Positions 53,601-61,219 of a stretch of 64,000 nt of DNA are shown here, piece after piece. The notes beneath the pieces were generated by a model. That model was not told the origin of the DNA, did not search any database, and saw only the letters and a list, made by a program, of their open reading frames with translations. The DNA is taken from the NCBI GenBank assembly GCA_045039925.1, contig CP108400.1:1860001-1924000 (forward strand), read 5' to 3'. The position numbers were made by a program, and so were the translations under genes. Within the stretch, counting starts at the first letter, position 1, and each line of letters begins with the position of its first letter. This DNA is from Yinghuangia sp045039925 (GTDB taxonomy: Bacteria > Actinomycetota > Actinomycetes > Streptomycetales > Streptomycetaceae).

Positions 53601-54918
53601 TGGTGTGGCCGGCCTCGACGCCGTCGACGAACAGCGTTGCGGTCAGTCCGTCCACGACGAGCGCCACGTGCGCGTAGGTCCCCGGCGTCAACGGCACGGT
53701 GCCGGTCACCCGCCAGCCGTCGTCGCCGCGTCCGGCCACCGGCCGGTACTGGTCGTCCACTCCGAGGTGGAACCCCTCGGGGCGGGTCTCGTCCATGGTC
53801 GCCATGATCGTGCTGCGCGGCGCGGTGGGCTTCACCCACGCCTCGAACGTGCAACCGCCGGACGGGGTGGGCATCGCTGCGAGCCCGAGTTCCGCCCCGC
53901 CGTTCGTCGTCGACACGAACCGCAGTGCGGTGCCCGCCCGGTCCGAGGTCGGCGGCACCGGGACCAGCGGCAGCTTGGTGTTCTGGTCGGTTCCCGGTTC
54001 GCGCTCCAGGACCGACTTGCGGAACCGCGGGTCCGGGCTGGTGTAGAGCTGTGTGCCCGTGATGTCGAACAGCCCGTCGGTGCCCTGCTCGCAGTTGAAC
54101 GACTCGACGCGCTTCTCGGCGGCGTTGTTCACGAACAGCTGCCAGCGCGAGACGCTGTCGACCTCGGTCGGCAGCAGCAGCACCGCGAAACCGCCGTCGG
54201 TGACCCGCGGTACGAACGACACCTTCGTGGTGGGCTCGTAGAACAGTTTCCCGTCCATGTCCCGGGTGCCGAGCGTGTCGGTGCCCTCCGCAGTCGGCGC
54301 GTACTTGCTGCGGGAGCGCTGGTAGCGGACCTCGACGACGCGCTTGAGCGCGGAGCCCACCAGCACGAACCGGTCGCACAGCAGCGACGCGTCCGCCGCC
54401 GGGACCTTGGCCCCGTCCGGCTTCGCGTAGTCGGTGCGCGCCGCGTCACCGGACAGCGCCGCACCCGTCAGCCGGAACACCGCGTCCGGGTCGGTGGCGG
54501 TCGTCGACTGGCGGAACACCAGGATGAAGCGGCCGTCCGAGACCACCTGGATCGGTGCGGCCGCGGTCAGCCGCGCGGTGGTCGACAGGAACGGGTCCAG
54601 CTCGGCGCCGAACAACTCCTCCGGCCGGATCTCCGCGGTCCCGCCCTGCTTCACCGTCGGCAGCGCGAACACGACCGGGTCGTCCGTGTACGGGTCCACG
54701 ATCTCCGAGGGGAACGGCAGCAGGCCCGGCTCGGCGTTCCAGTACGCCGCGTCCAACGACCCCAGTGCGTCCTGCGCCTGCTCCATGTCCAGCACGCTGT
54801 AGTAGATCCGCCGGCGGTCGTCCATCGCGAACGCCACCGTGGTTCCGCCGTGCCGCACCATCGCGGTCGACACATAGGTCCGGTCCCGGTACGCCTTCAC
54901 CAACGTCTTGTCTCGCAT
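47677..54918 (-). CDS. giant multi-LamG protein, 2413 residues, function unknown
   Basis: The start is ATG 54918, with AGGAG eight bases upstream. No signal peptide or membrane anchor is seen at the start (MRDKTLVKAYRDRTYVST). Residues 1-320 are a unique beta-rich domain. A LamG/concanavalin-like domain spans about 328-535 (TFEAWVKPTAP, LDEVRIWNRARTAADL). A coiled coil lies near 637-685. Further LamG units are at about 992-1245 (YRVWGHARTAADIAL), 1295-1490 (VRIWNTAREA) and a partial one ending 1607 (LDELRVWRTCRTQEQI). Two Ser/Thr-alternating beta-rich stretches follow at about 1740-1850 and 2040-2130, resembling pore-forming hairpins. A beta-sandwich end (2316-2413, WIGIYTGSAGPGNG) closes it. 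Glycan or protein binding is likely; the rest is open. Confidence 0.85.
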   Translation of the reverse strand: MRDKTLVKAYRDRTYVSTAMVRHGGTTVAFAMDDRRRIYYSVLDMEQAQDALGSLDAAYWNAEPGLLPFPSEIVDPYTDDPVVFALPTVKQGGTAEIRPEELFGAELDPFLSTTARLTAAAPIQVVSDGRFILVFRQSTTATDPDAVFRLTGAALSGDAARTDYAKPDGAKVPAADASLLCDRFVLVGSALKRVVEVRYQRSRSKYAPTAEGTDTLGTRDMDGKLFYEPTTKVSFVPRVTDGGFAVLLLPTEVDSVSRWQLFVNNAAEKRVESFNCEQGTDGLFDITGTQLYTSPDPRFRKSVLEREPGTDQNTKLPLVPVPPTSDRAGTALRFVSTTNGGAELGLAAMPTPSGGCTFEAWVKPTAPRSTIMATMDETRPEGFHLGVDDQYRPVAGRGDDGWRVTGTVPLTPGTYAHVALVVDGLTATLFVDGVEAGHTTVTAAPVPASAELLFTRRHGANMVDAMSGDLDEVRIWNRARTAADLADRGRRLVGTEPDLVTYLRLDEGAGTDLVNQCDRRRNAVQMGATWVTSDAPVGDGPGLSRDTFAVKGRQVTGGLAATLYYQQEPHATGYSTLAMEKRQARVLLACATTGPAPQGGSADRAYICTVDFALARGGRLAAVPTEVSLTAIGLPDTTKDLDALAAAQNRVSAAKAQLSADQKLADNIPAFLNYIATARKKHEKEWANTQMVPLLPSMYLASSRLGADEAHVVDAQAALATMSGGMQGGAEAVLPMPKVATDRAGLSVYGALLTFAWTDGAPSLLESANGDVVLYFRGGDGQFFAAYYPTTVSRATRTLAAAAGRLSLVARDPAARLEDVAVTVADGGTAGLCTVTVTSGTVVEKFLQVPRTAVDLARVLNGTHKPGAILGHVAAAQDQILELAEPLAEGLAAGAAITVGTRLRSVADAVSKGANKITVTVGGLTASAGHEVRTALYDYARATCTTPGVSLSAGSRIVAARTDDATGRVADGTASDGAPPLAPRWRGNSPGRALTFNGSTQYLSLSTADWPKVIPEADLSVEAWVNTPGVASSARIWHAAVPGTPYALSLTSRSPRTAMALLGAGGADCGSQLVLAGKDFTIEVWSARAVLGHGDILFGHGSTANQELRFGIDASNRAFVGWSQGGNLTCASTPGADLGWHCWSVTYTAATRLRTLYCDGVQIAQDTAPGAYQGSGRTVLGGGCDLVTWATGSVDEYRVWGHARTAADIALTAKRRLTGREPGLLGYWTFEEGSLQDRSGHGHDGTQVGVFLNHDSAPFSYGLSARIGAQVFRSKDAFPLADWGHMAMTFRQDWAMAMDGSAYLDAGGPAGLDLAGDLTIEAFVKLDGLGSPQGLVSKGAFETGAGDAVPYAFYVDSDGQLAFTFEDGDGAPGSRTTFRSVVPIKKGVFTKVAVTRAGGEDKEGTVAIRFYIDGKPIGDGPFKHGGAKPLGNDANCEIGRFRVRGSAFGLRGTVSEVRIWNTAREAKQIGVAITAQEQGLTAWWRFPESSGGVTADACDSYPARIVGARRVRTPDPAGNRAAFYHNGFPSGAVLVDANTDVLAVLGADQVTVGAAKDAADKVTGAFNGSLDELRVWRTCRTQEQILDNMFTRLRAEHTDLLAYYPFEPESTVLGATVHDFGPAACHLTPSTPPPGIEVSSAPISDDTAEVRSALAGARSIFNTTIGATPHASEYADLQADARGAMFGVMKRCYTALRDGAWTLTTGFKVGELTSTWVGQAQFNPQLIGYLEGAPPVPSENMVVGTADDYTDRSSVSFVQANTVTNTISSDHKKSVDASAKLHFEVSASSDIYNISAPLGVGVAQPASSAKMAVGGAFETKFSNSWSNDTQVSQGATTTRTSSVTLTGHWEPDDTAKQLNPTAGRRWVPANTGFAVVQSDTADQYALRLAHNGVLVAYRMVPNPDIPRDWNIVPFPINPRYTKQGTLDGIVGYTATGTSGALQPCPDKEHFPYAGDGGANSYYRPREAYALKRRIQREEQQLQGFYDSVSTDTHAPNPVAAAADRVLKGMMGGTGGTGLTTGGANTAAARSAQKSAARRNIVNTYVWTAAGGLFSEATTTTDQVVQTTTGEHTFSSMGTFSVSGETEIGPAGFKGGYELSLGGGFTNTRRKSADASRTFSLDVVANPGRDLQKRDGDTPVFDAAHKPVLLPGRVDAYRFMSFYLDTSTDNFEDFFGKVVDPDWLETSNHPHAKELARARQTDRKPPCWRIMHRVTYVSRILDTTSPSAPTLAKALGALGITSDHDLFTRLEPLLAGATDRLADLTAATNAALAEQYPTLVPHAETITARLAVYHQVATGDAVPPLQISLAATPAPSPTNSITLSAASVASGTRFSIHYTAVPAKVAAKTWIGIYTGSAGPGNGDAYDWEYAPTAGATISFPVKKPTLPVGSYRVYLLYNNGYEILAGPQTLTIT

Positions 54919-55399
54919 CGGCCAACTCCTGGACGCTGCGGCCCTGGCCCCCGCGCCACGACCCACGGAAAACGGCACGAACGCGCCCCCACGCGGGGCG
55001 AACGGAACACGCGGCACCCGCACCCGGCATCAGCCGGGCGAACCACGCCAGCACCGAACGACACACCAGACCCGGACGCCGCCCCCACGGCGACCGGCGG
55101 CACCAGACCCCACCAGACCAGCGACAGAACACCCGCACAGGAATACCCGCGACGTTCCGCCCGGCTACTCAGACTGGCAGGACACGGGGCCCCGCGCGCA
55201 TGAACACCGCAACCGGCAAAGGGGATTCCGCTTCCTACGACGTGCCGTCACGATGCCGGGCCTGTGGTCGGTGCCGGGCGGGCCCGCCCGGAATCGTACG
55301 CGCGACGGCCGACATCTGGAATCAACTCACGATGCCCAACCGCAACCTCACCGGAACATAAGTTACTCACGGGTTACTTTGCACTTGGTGGGCTGCTCG
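54919..55399 (-). promoter_or_regulatory. upstream region of the giant gene
   Basis: Some 480 bases with no convincing gene. The half next to the giant gene is very C- and A-rich on the plus strand (Pro/Thr-coding by chance), and the distal part is less GC-rich. It must hold the promoter of the giant gene, but no hexamers or operators were identified. Confidence 0.4.
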
Positions 55400-56409
55400 T
55401 TAACGGCTCACCCGTGTTAGATCGATTATTTCGCAGAGCAGGTCCCAGCGCAGGATCACGTAGCCGTAGCGGGCCAGGCTGATCCAACCGAAGTTGGTGT
55501 GAAAGGCGAGATACCAGCCCAGCGCCTGCTGTACCGCCAGCAGCGATGGCAGCGAGCTGCTCCACCAAGGGGGTTCGCTGTGTTCGACGCCGCTCAGGAT
55601 TTCAGTCAGGTTGTGCGGAGACAAGGCCATGGGAACAAAGTGACCCAACGTCATCAGGGGGGTTCTCTCTCGAAGGCTTCCCTTCCAGGTAGGCAGACCC
55701 TGCCACTTCGTCCCGGCAGCAACGATCAGCGGGACGGGTCCATGAGTAGGGATCTCCTCGCTTAGGGCGTGGGTCCCGGGCGTCGTTAGCCCCCCGCCGT
55801 ACGCGGCCACGCGCGTGTCGTAGAGCTGGATCGATTCCTCCAGGGCAGCGTCAGGCACTCGTTCGGGGAGGGCATCTGGACAGGCCCGATAAGCGGTGTT
55901 CTTCCCTGCACGGCGCAGCCGCGCATGGATGTCGCTGAGCACAATGGTCATCGCCGCTAGGCGCCGTACCCTCCGCACCGTCCCGTCTGTGACAGGAAAG
56001 GACACTTCCTGCCCATCCGACGGGAGTTGATCAAGGGTCTTCTGACTGGTTGCGCTCACCAGCTCCATCAGCGCCTGATCGTACGGCGCGGTGGTGGCGA
56101 GATCACCCTCGAAGAGCTCGGGTAGACGGCGCAGATACCACAGCCACTGGGCAGGCGAATACGATTCGTGCCATCGCTGTGATCTGGGATTCGACGTGCT
56201 GCCGAAGCGCGTGGAAGTAAATGCCGGCTGGGATCGGCTCCATGTGCTCCGCAGGGGCGGGCAGGCAGCGAGGGTCTCGCGCAGGGTTTGAGCTGCCAGG
56301 GCAAGGACATCCGAGGCCAATGCCTCTCGGCCAAACGCGCCATTTCCAGGGCCAGATAGTCGAGGACGGGGGGTTCCTGCCTGATTGCTGATCGATGCCG
56401 CTTACTCAT
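55400..56409 (-). pseudogene. hypothetical gene with an apparent single-base frameshift
   Basis: An N-terminal piece begins at ATG 56409 (MSKRHRSAIRQEPPVLDYLA) and runs well until LALEMAR. There the reading frame must change for the protein-like sequence to continue as REALASDVLALAAQTLRETL to the stop at 55400. The joined product would have about 335 residues. Later it contains a helical middle (MTIVLSDIHARLRRAG) and an aromatic-rich end (GWYLAFHTNFGWISLARYG). No family is recognised. Base composition is lower in GC than the core genome, suggesting acquired DNA. A sequencing error near 56325-56345 is an alternative to true inactivation. Confidence 0.6.
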
Positions 56410-56753
56410 GGCAGGTACCCCGCCATCTCGCTGGTCAGGACGGTTCGCTCGCATTGAGCCCAGTGCTTTGGCGAGCACAACCTCGCCCCTGAGCGCCGCC
56501 GAGAGGACCTGGTTCCGAAGGGGCCACTCTCAGCGGTCACCCCTGCGGGGCCCTGTGACGCGAACGCCGGGTAGTTGCCGTAAGGGATTCGATATTGCCG
56601 CGCGGACAACGTCCTGTGCTCACATAGACGGCTTGACGCGTGCATTGCGGCTCCCGGGTGGACGACCCCGAGTACCCCCCATGATCGCACCGGTGTGATC
56701 ACGCCGCGCAGTGCCACTTCCCGCGCAGACGGCCTTCAGGCACGGTCTTCGCA
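56410..56753. other. 344-base stretch without a gene
   Basis: No convincing reading frame on either strand and no strong hairpin. It lies between the frameshifted gene and the transposase remnant and probably includes decayed insertion-sequence DNA. Confidence 0.4.
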
Positions 56754-56999
56754 GCGTTAGCGTTGTGGTCGCCCACTCGGTGGGCGCGGCGTGCCGGGGC
56801 CCTGGTTGGCGAGGTGACATGTCGTACCCAGCCGGTGTAGCGACGGGCCTCGTACTGGTCGAGGCCGCATTCGTTCTTCGCGGCCCGGGAGCACTCCTCG
56901 ATCGCCCGCCTGACGCCGGCGATCTTCACCAGGTGATCGACCGGGGTGCCGAGCGGGGCATGTGCGAGGTAGTAGGCGATCTCGTCGGGTCGTCGACGT
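56754..56999 (-). pseudogene. IS701-type transposase remnant (C-terminal part)
   Basis: A minus-strand frame of about 80 codons reads DDPDEIAYYLAHAPLG, then IAGVRRAIEECSRAAKNECG and LDQYEARRYTGWVRHVTS. This is the catalytic-glutamate helix region of IS701-family (DDE) transposases, where the usual form is RWAIEExFQxAKxExGLDxYE. The preceding DDE core is missing, and the sequence diverges after HVT, so the copy is dead. Terminal repeats were not found. Confidence 0.8.
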
Positions 57000-57242
57000 C
57001 GGGAAGCACCGCGTCGGCGCCGGCCAGGTCGCCGCAGGCGTGCAGGCGTGTGGCCACGCGCTGCAGTGCGTCGACCGGGCCCAACACCAGCACCGTGTCG
57101 TCACCCGTCCTGCCGTTGTCCTCAGCCACGCGAGACCCAACGCCGCCCGGCGCGCAAGGTCGCGGAACGGGGCGCGGATGCGCACGATCGGGCGAATCCG
57201 CAGCACGCCACGCGACGTTGCAGGCGCGAACGCGCGCCCCTC

Positions 57243-57353
57243 GGCAACGACAACATCAACATCCAGGACGGCGCCGGCGGCGACACCGCCAACGGCGGAC
57301 TGGGCTCCGACACCTGCACCGCAGACGCCGGAGACACCACCACCAGCTGCTGA
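57243..57353 (+). pseudogene. RTX-repeat protein remnant, C-terminal end
   Basis: The plus-strand frame GNDNINIQDGAGGDTANGGL followed by GSDTCTADAGDTTTSC and a stop matches the C-terminal end of secreted streptomycete calcium-binding RTX proteins. Those proteins finish with a Cys-bounded TCTxDxGDTxxxC segment. The upstream frame has no further repeats, so only the tail is left. Confidence 0.65.
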
Positions 57354-57359
57354 CCGACG

Positions 57360-57660
57360 TAACAAGAACGGCAGGACGAGGTCATCGTTTCCGGGGCCGC
57401 CGTAGATGTGGTCGTCGCCGTTGTCGAACAGGTACAGCAGCGAACCCAGCAGGGTCTCCCCGTAGTTGGTGTCGTTGCCGGCCTCGCCGTAGAGGTAGTC
57501 GTCGCCGTTGCCGCCGCCCATCACGTCGTCGCCGTCCCCGCCGTACAGCGTGTCGTCGCCGTTGCCGCCGTCGACGACGTCGTTGCCGGTGCCGGCGTAG
57601 ATCAGGTCGTTGTTGTTGCCGCTGTTGATGGTGTCGGCCCCGGTACCGCCGTACAGGTGG
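57360..57660 (-). pseudogene. RTX-repeat protein fragment, internal
   Basis: The minus-strand frame has about nine glycine/aspartate-rich nonapeptides of RTX type, for example YGGTGADTI, DGGNGDDTLYGGDGDDVMG and YGGPGNDDL, which bind Ca2+ as a beta-roll. The frame begins directly after a terminator-like hairpin, has no plausible start codon, and runs into non-protein-like sequence past FLL. It is therefore cut at both ends. It converges on the plus-strand RTX tail, only a few bases away. Confidence 0.75.
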
Positions 57661-57688
57661 GGCCGCCCGCATGCGCGGGCGGCCCCAC
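57657..57688. terminator. near-perfect 32-base hairpin beside the RTX fragment
   Basis: GTGGGGCCGCCCGC, loop ATGC, and the complementary arm form a 14-base stem. It looks like a terminator whose original gene has been lost, or like a terminal structure at a rearrangement junction. Confidence 0.7.
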
Positions 57689-58292
57689 CGTCATGTTCGT
57701 GTCGGGGCGATCGGCGCCGGGTGTCCCGGGGACCGGGCACTGGCCCGGCCGCGGTTGGGCCAAGCCGTTGCCGGGTGCCAGCGCCACACAGGCACCGGCC
57801 CGAGCGGGAGCAGTTCTGACGCGCTGGCGCGCGGCGGCAAGCCGGGCGGTGTGTGACCGCGCGGCCTTGCCGTGCTGATCCGGCACGGCTCATCCTGCGC
57901 CGCCAGGTAGCGCGGGCACCGCACCGAGCGGACTTGTTCGGTCGACAGCCGTGCCCGGGGCAGGCGTTCTACGTACGTTCCCGGCTTGTGCCACGTCTGG
58001 GGCTTGCGCACGGCCGCCATAGTGCCGGACACGCCCGCACCGCGGCCTGCTCCTGATAGCCCGGACGGGGCGGCCTCGCCGGGAGTAGACCGCGCAACCA
58101 GCTGTGTCCCCCGTCTGGCGGGTGTGTCGCGGCGGGGCCCGCGCCCCCCGGCGGCACACTGCACCGCAAACGCCCCGCCAGGCATGCGACTGACGCCCAC
58201 CGGTGCCGGTACACCTGCAGGTATGCCGTCGTCATCACCGGTCAGCCCCGGCTTGCCGCCTTCCGCGGGCACGTCTGCCGCGGTGTGCACGT
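57689..58292. other. 604-base stretch without a gene
   Basis: Open frames here are artefacts of high GC; none has protein-like sequence or a credible start. No tRNA, terminator or repeat beyond the hairpin at its left edge was recognised. It lies between the decayed RTX region and the DUF2254 gene. Confidence 0.4.
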
Positions 58293-59606
58293 TCAAGGGC
58301 CGCCCTGTTGTGGGCCCTGACCCGCCTGCGCTCCGTCTTCCCCGGTGCCGGTGCCGATGCCCTGACGGTCGGCGATCATGGCGACGACGCGCTGGTCCGG
58401 ATCCGCGAACGCCCGCTTGACCGCGGTATCGAGTCGGCGGAGTTCGGTGGTGACCGCGGCTCGGTTGCCGGGCCGCACGGTGTCCAGGAGTCCGTCCAGC
58501 AGTGCCCGGAGTCGGCGGCACACCTGGACGGATGTCACCCCGAAGTCGCGGATCTCGCTGACGGCGAGTTGGAGGTAGTCCTCCCAGGAGCGGTCCGGTA
58601 CGACCAGCAACGGCCTGCCCCGTTCGTCGCTGACGACAAGGCGTCGGCTCAGAGGGGCGGTGTCGAGGGTGTGGAGGAACGCCTCGATGTGGTCGAGGAC
58701 CTGGATGGCGGTGGTGGGGTCGTTGACGGCGGGGGACAGTGCGCGGGTGGCGATGTCGACGAGGACTCTCAACGCGTAGGCCGGGTCTTGCTCGATGGTG
58801 CGTTCGACGCCGAGGGCGACTCTTCCGCCTACTTGGCGGGGGTCGGGGTGGGTGGGTCCGCCGTGGATCCGGGCGAGCGTCGCCCCGGGCGGCAGGAAGT
58901 CCCCGACGGGGTGGGCCAGGACGATGGTGCACCCGTGGCGGACCGCGAGGGCGATAAGCCCGTCCACGTCGACGGCCTGGACGGCGCCGCCGCGTGCGGC
59001 GGGCACGGGGGTGACCGGCCCTGTGGGCAGCACCTGGCCGTCGAAGGCGGTCGCGTTGCGGTCCGCCGCCGTCAGCTCGGCGATCAGGTTCTGGCCCATG
59101 CGTCCGACGATGGCGGCGATCGCGACCGGCCGCAGGTTGTGGGAGAAGCGGTTCAGGTAGACGAGCAGGAGGACGAGGCTGACGGCGACGCCCAGGCCGG
59201 CCAGGGTGACGCCGAGGTCCGGCACTGTCTCCGACCCGATCGAGGTCAGCAGGAAGAAGGCGAAGGAGAACGTCGCGGTGAACGTGGCGAGGACGGCCTT
59301 TTGCAGGTGGTCCCGGTACCAAAGCCGCATGTAGCGCGGCGACAGGGTGCCGGTCGCCTGTTGGACGACCAGGACGCCGATGGTCACCACGAAGCCCACC
59401 AGGGCGACCATCGCCCCGACGATCGAGCTCAGCACGCTGCTGGCGGTCGACTCGGCGTACGTCCAGTTCGACGGCAGCACGCCGGTGCCGTCCACCACCA
59501 CGGCCCATTGGGCGAGAAGCGCCCCGAGGACCAGCCCGAGCATCGGCATCAGCCACAGGCACTCTTTGACGTACTGCCGGCACCGGAACCGGGCGGCCCA
59601 GGACAT
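58293..59606 (-). CDS. DUF2254 family membrane protein
   Basis: The product has 437 residues from ATG 59606 (GTG 59609 is adjacent), with GGAGGG upstream. Four N-terminal membrane segments are seen: MLGLVLGALLAQWAVVV, IVGAMVALVGFVVTIGVLVV, TFSFAFFLLTSIGS and LAGLGVAVSLVLLLVYL. Typical DUF2254 motifs follow: QQATGTLSPRYMRLWYRD, the cytoplasmic DRTIEQDPAYALRVL-like segment and ALSPAVNDPTTAIQVLD. Molecular function is unknown. It stands alone, divergent from the potassium-channel-like gene. Confidence 0.92.
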   Translation of the reverse strand: MSWAARFRCRQYVKECLWLMPMLGLVLGALLAQWAVVVDGTGVLPSNWTYAESTASSVLSSIVGAMVALVGFVVTIGVLVVQQATGTLSPRYMRLWYRDHLQKAVLATFTATFSFAFFLLTSIGSETVPDLGVTLAGLGVAVSLVLLLVYLNRFSHNLRPVAIAAIVGRMGQNLIAELTAADRNATAFDGQVLPTGPVTPVPAARGGAVQAVDVDGLIALAVRHGCTIVLAHPVGDFLPPGATLARIHGGPTHPDPRQVGGRVALGVERTIEQDPAYALRVLVDIATRALSPAVNDPTTAIQVLDHIEAFLHTLDTAPLSRRLVVSDERGRPLLVVPDRSWEDYLQLAVSEIRDFGVTSVQVCRRLRALLDGLLDTVRPGNRAAVTTELRRLDTAVKRAFADPDQRVVAMIADRQGIGTGTGEDGAQAGQGPQQGGP

Positions 59607-59872
59607 CACGCGAAACCCTCCAGCTCAAGCACGATCGGCCGACAGAGGTCGGCCTCCACCGCCGCAAATGGCCGAGTCCTCGCGACAATCGCAGCCGTGA
59701 TCGTGAACGGTTCACCCGTGACGGCCGTTCAGGGACAAGTGTGGTCGAGAACCGGATCCCGACAACGGTTACGACACGCGCACGCGCAGTCCCGCACAGC
59801 TCCCACCCACCGAGGTGCGGGCCGTGCAGCATGGTCACGGCATCGGGTTCGTCCGCGGTCGAGAGGGGACCC
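59607..59872. promoter_or_regulatory. divergent region between DUF2254 and channel genes
   Basis: The 266 bases hold no gene. The middle (about 59690-59780) is less GC-rich and should contain promoters for both neighbours, but no clear hexamer pair or palindrome was found. Confidence 0.35.
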
Positions 59873-60433
59873 ATGGGCACGGATACACGCGACCGAAGGA
59901 GGGGAACCGTACTCGCCGCGGTGCGTGGGCTTGTGACGACGGGTCTGCTGCTCGCCGCCTACTACCTGCTGCCGCTGGATTCGGCGTTCACCGCCGGCAC
60001 CGTCGTCGCGCTGTGTGGCGGCCTCGCCGCCGTGATGCTGCTCCTGTCCTGGCAGGTCCGCATGATCATGAGCTCTCCGCGGCCCCAACTGCGGGCCGTC
60101 GAGGCGGTCGCGACCGTGCTCCCCCTCTTCCTGCTGCTGTTCGCCGCGGTGTACTACCTGTTGGGGCACAGCTCGTCGGACAGCTTCAGCGAACCGCTCT
60201 CGCGGTCCGACGCCCTGTACTTCACCGTGACCGTGTTCACCACGGTCGGGTTCGGCGACATCAGCCCGCGCAGCGAACCGGCGCGGCTGCTGGTCACCGG
60301 GCAGATGGCCATCGATCTCGTGCTGATCGGCGTGGCGGCCAAGCTGCTGGTAGGCGCGGTCCAGGAAGGCATGCGCAGGCAGAACCGGACGGGCACGGAA
60401 GGGGAGAACAACAGCCCACCCGCCGCGCAGTGA
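59873..60433 (+). CDS. two-pore-helix potassium channel-like protein
   Basis: From ATG 59873 with GAGAGGGG upstream the product has 186 residues. Membrane segments lie near 12-33, 40-60 and 78-97. The pore loop carries the selectivity filter TVGFGD (124-129) within FTVTVFTTVGFGDISPRSEP. A last membrane helix (LLVTGQMAIDLVLIGVAAKL) precedes a short polar tail. The filter matches K+ channels of the Ion_trans_2 type. There is no RCK or nucleotide-binding domain, so gating by a cytoplasmic domain is not expected. Confidence 0.9.
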   Translation: MGTDTRDRRRGTVLAAVRGLVTTGLLLAAYYLLPLDSAFTAGTVVALCGGLAAVMLLLSWQVRMIMSSPRPQLRAVEAVATVLPLFLLLFAAVYYLLGHSSSDSFSEPLSRSDALYFTVTVFTTVGFGDISPRSEPARLLVTGQMAIDLVLIGVAAKLLVGAVQEGMRRQNRTGTEGENNSPPAAQ

Positions 60434-60712
60434 CCGCGCCGACCGCGTGGGGGCGTGCGAGTCCGCGGTGAGCGACGTACCGTGCGACGGCTCCCGCGCC
60501 ACCCTCGGCGTCGCCGCCCGGACCGGTGACCGGGCCATGCGGCAGCGCTGGGCACCTGCCCGGGGCGGGTGCCGGCTCACGGTCCGCGTGCAGTCCTCGC
60601 CGTCGAGCCTTCGGGTCCTTAAGGTGGAGAGGTAGGCGTCCGGCGCATGTGGATGTTCAGGCGCCGTCCCGATCCCGCGTCGGCGACCGCTCCCCAAGGA
60701 AGGCAGCTCGCC
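60434..60712 (+). promoter_or_regulatory. gap upstream of the AhpD-like gene
   Basis: No gene is credible in this 279-base gap. CTTAAGGTGGAGAGG near 60617 could be a leader or an upstream start region (ATG 60647, in frame with the next gene, 22 codons earlier). The sequence otherwise shows no structure. Confidence 0.3.
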
Positions 60713-61045
60713 ATGACCGCCCCGTCGGACACACCTGTCCTGGACACGCTCGCCGCGATGACCGTCGACTCGCTCGAACGGTGCACGTTGCCTGCGGACA
60801 CGCTCCTCCTCACACGCATCGCCGCGCTCGCAGCCTCCGACGCGCCGCCCGTGTCCTACCTCGCGCACATCGGGCCCGCGATGAGGGCCGACCTGACGAC
60901 TGAACAGCTGCAGGACGTCCTGGTCGCCATCGCCCCGATCGTGGGCACGGCCCGCGTCATGACCGCAGCCGGCAACATCACCGCGGCATTCGGCATCGCC
61001 ATCGCGGTCGCGGAGGCCGAAGCCGAAGCCGAAGCAGAGGGCTGA
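60713..61045 (+). CDS. small AhpD/carboxymuconolactone-decarboxylase-like protein
   Basis: I prefer ATG 60713 (110 residues) because AAGGAAGG lies upstream and the family-like sequence starts there; ATG 60647 would add 22 residues. The helices TLAAMTVDSLERCTLPADTL, LLTRIAALAASDAPPVSYL and LQDVLVAIAPIVGTARVMTA fit the CMD fold. The redox CxxC of AhpD enzymes is absent and only one Cys is present, so a peroxidase role is unlikely. It ends in a repetitive EAEAEAEAEG tail. It precedes the DUF1254 gene on the same strand. Confidence 0.78.
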   Translation: MTAPSDTPVLDTLAAMTVDSLERCTLPADTLLLTRIAALAASDAPPVSYLAHIGPAMRADLTTEQLQDVLVAIAPIVGTARVMTAAGNITAAFGIAIAVAEAEAEAEAEG

Positions 61046-61219
61046 ACACGGAAGCAGGCCCTGCGGGCCGCGGGCCGGTCGGCACCGACCGCGCCGATCG
61101 GGGGCGCGCACTGATCGCCCGGCGCCGACAGCGCACCGATCCGCGGGGCCTCAGCTGCGGGGCCTTGGCCGCAAGGTCCAGCAGATGCGGGCCCTGGGCC
61201 GGGAGCGCAGCCTGGAGAT

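Noticed and set aside
57691..59880. A 729-codon minus-strand frame overlapping the DUF2254 gene
   Set aside because: It is Arg/Pro-rich and out of phase with the convincing DUF2254 protein; no domain is visible.
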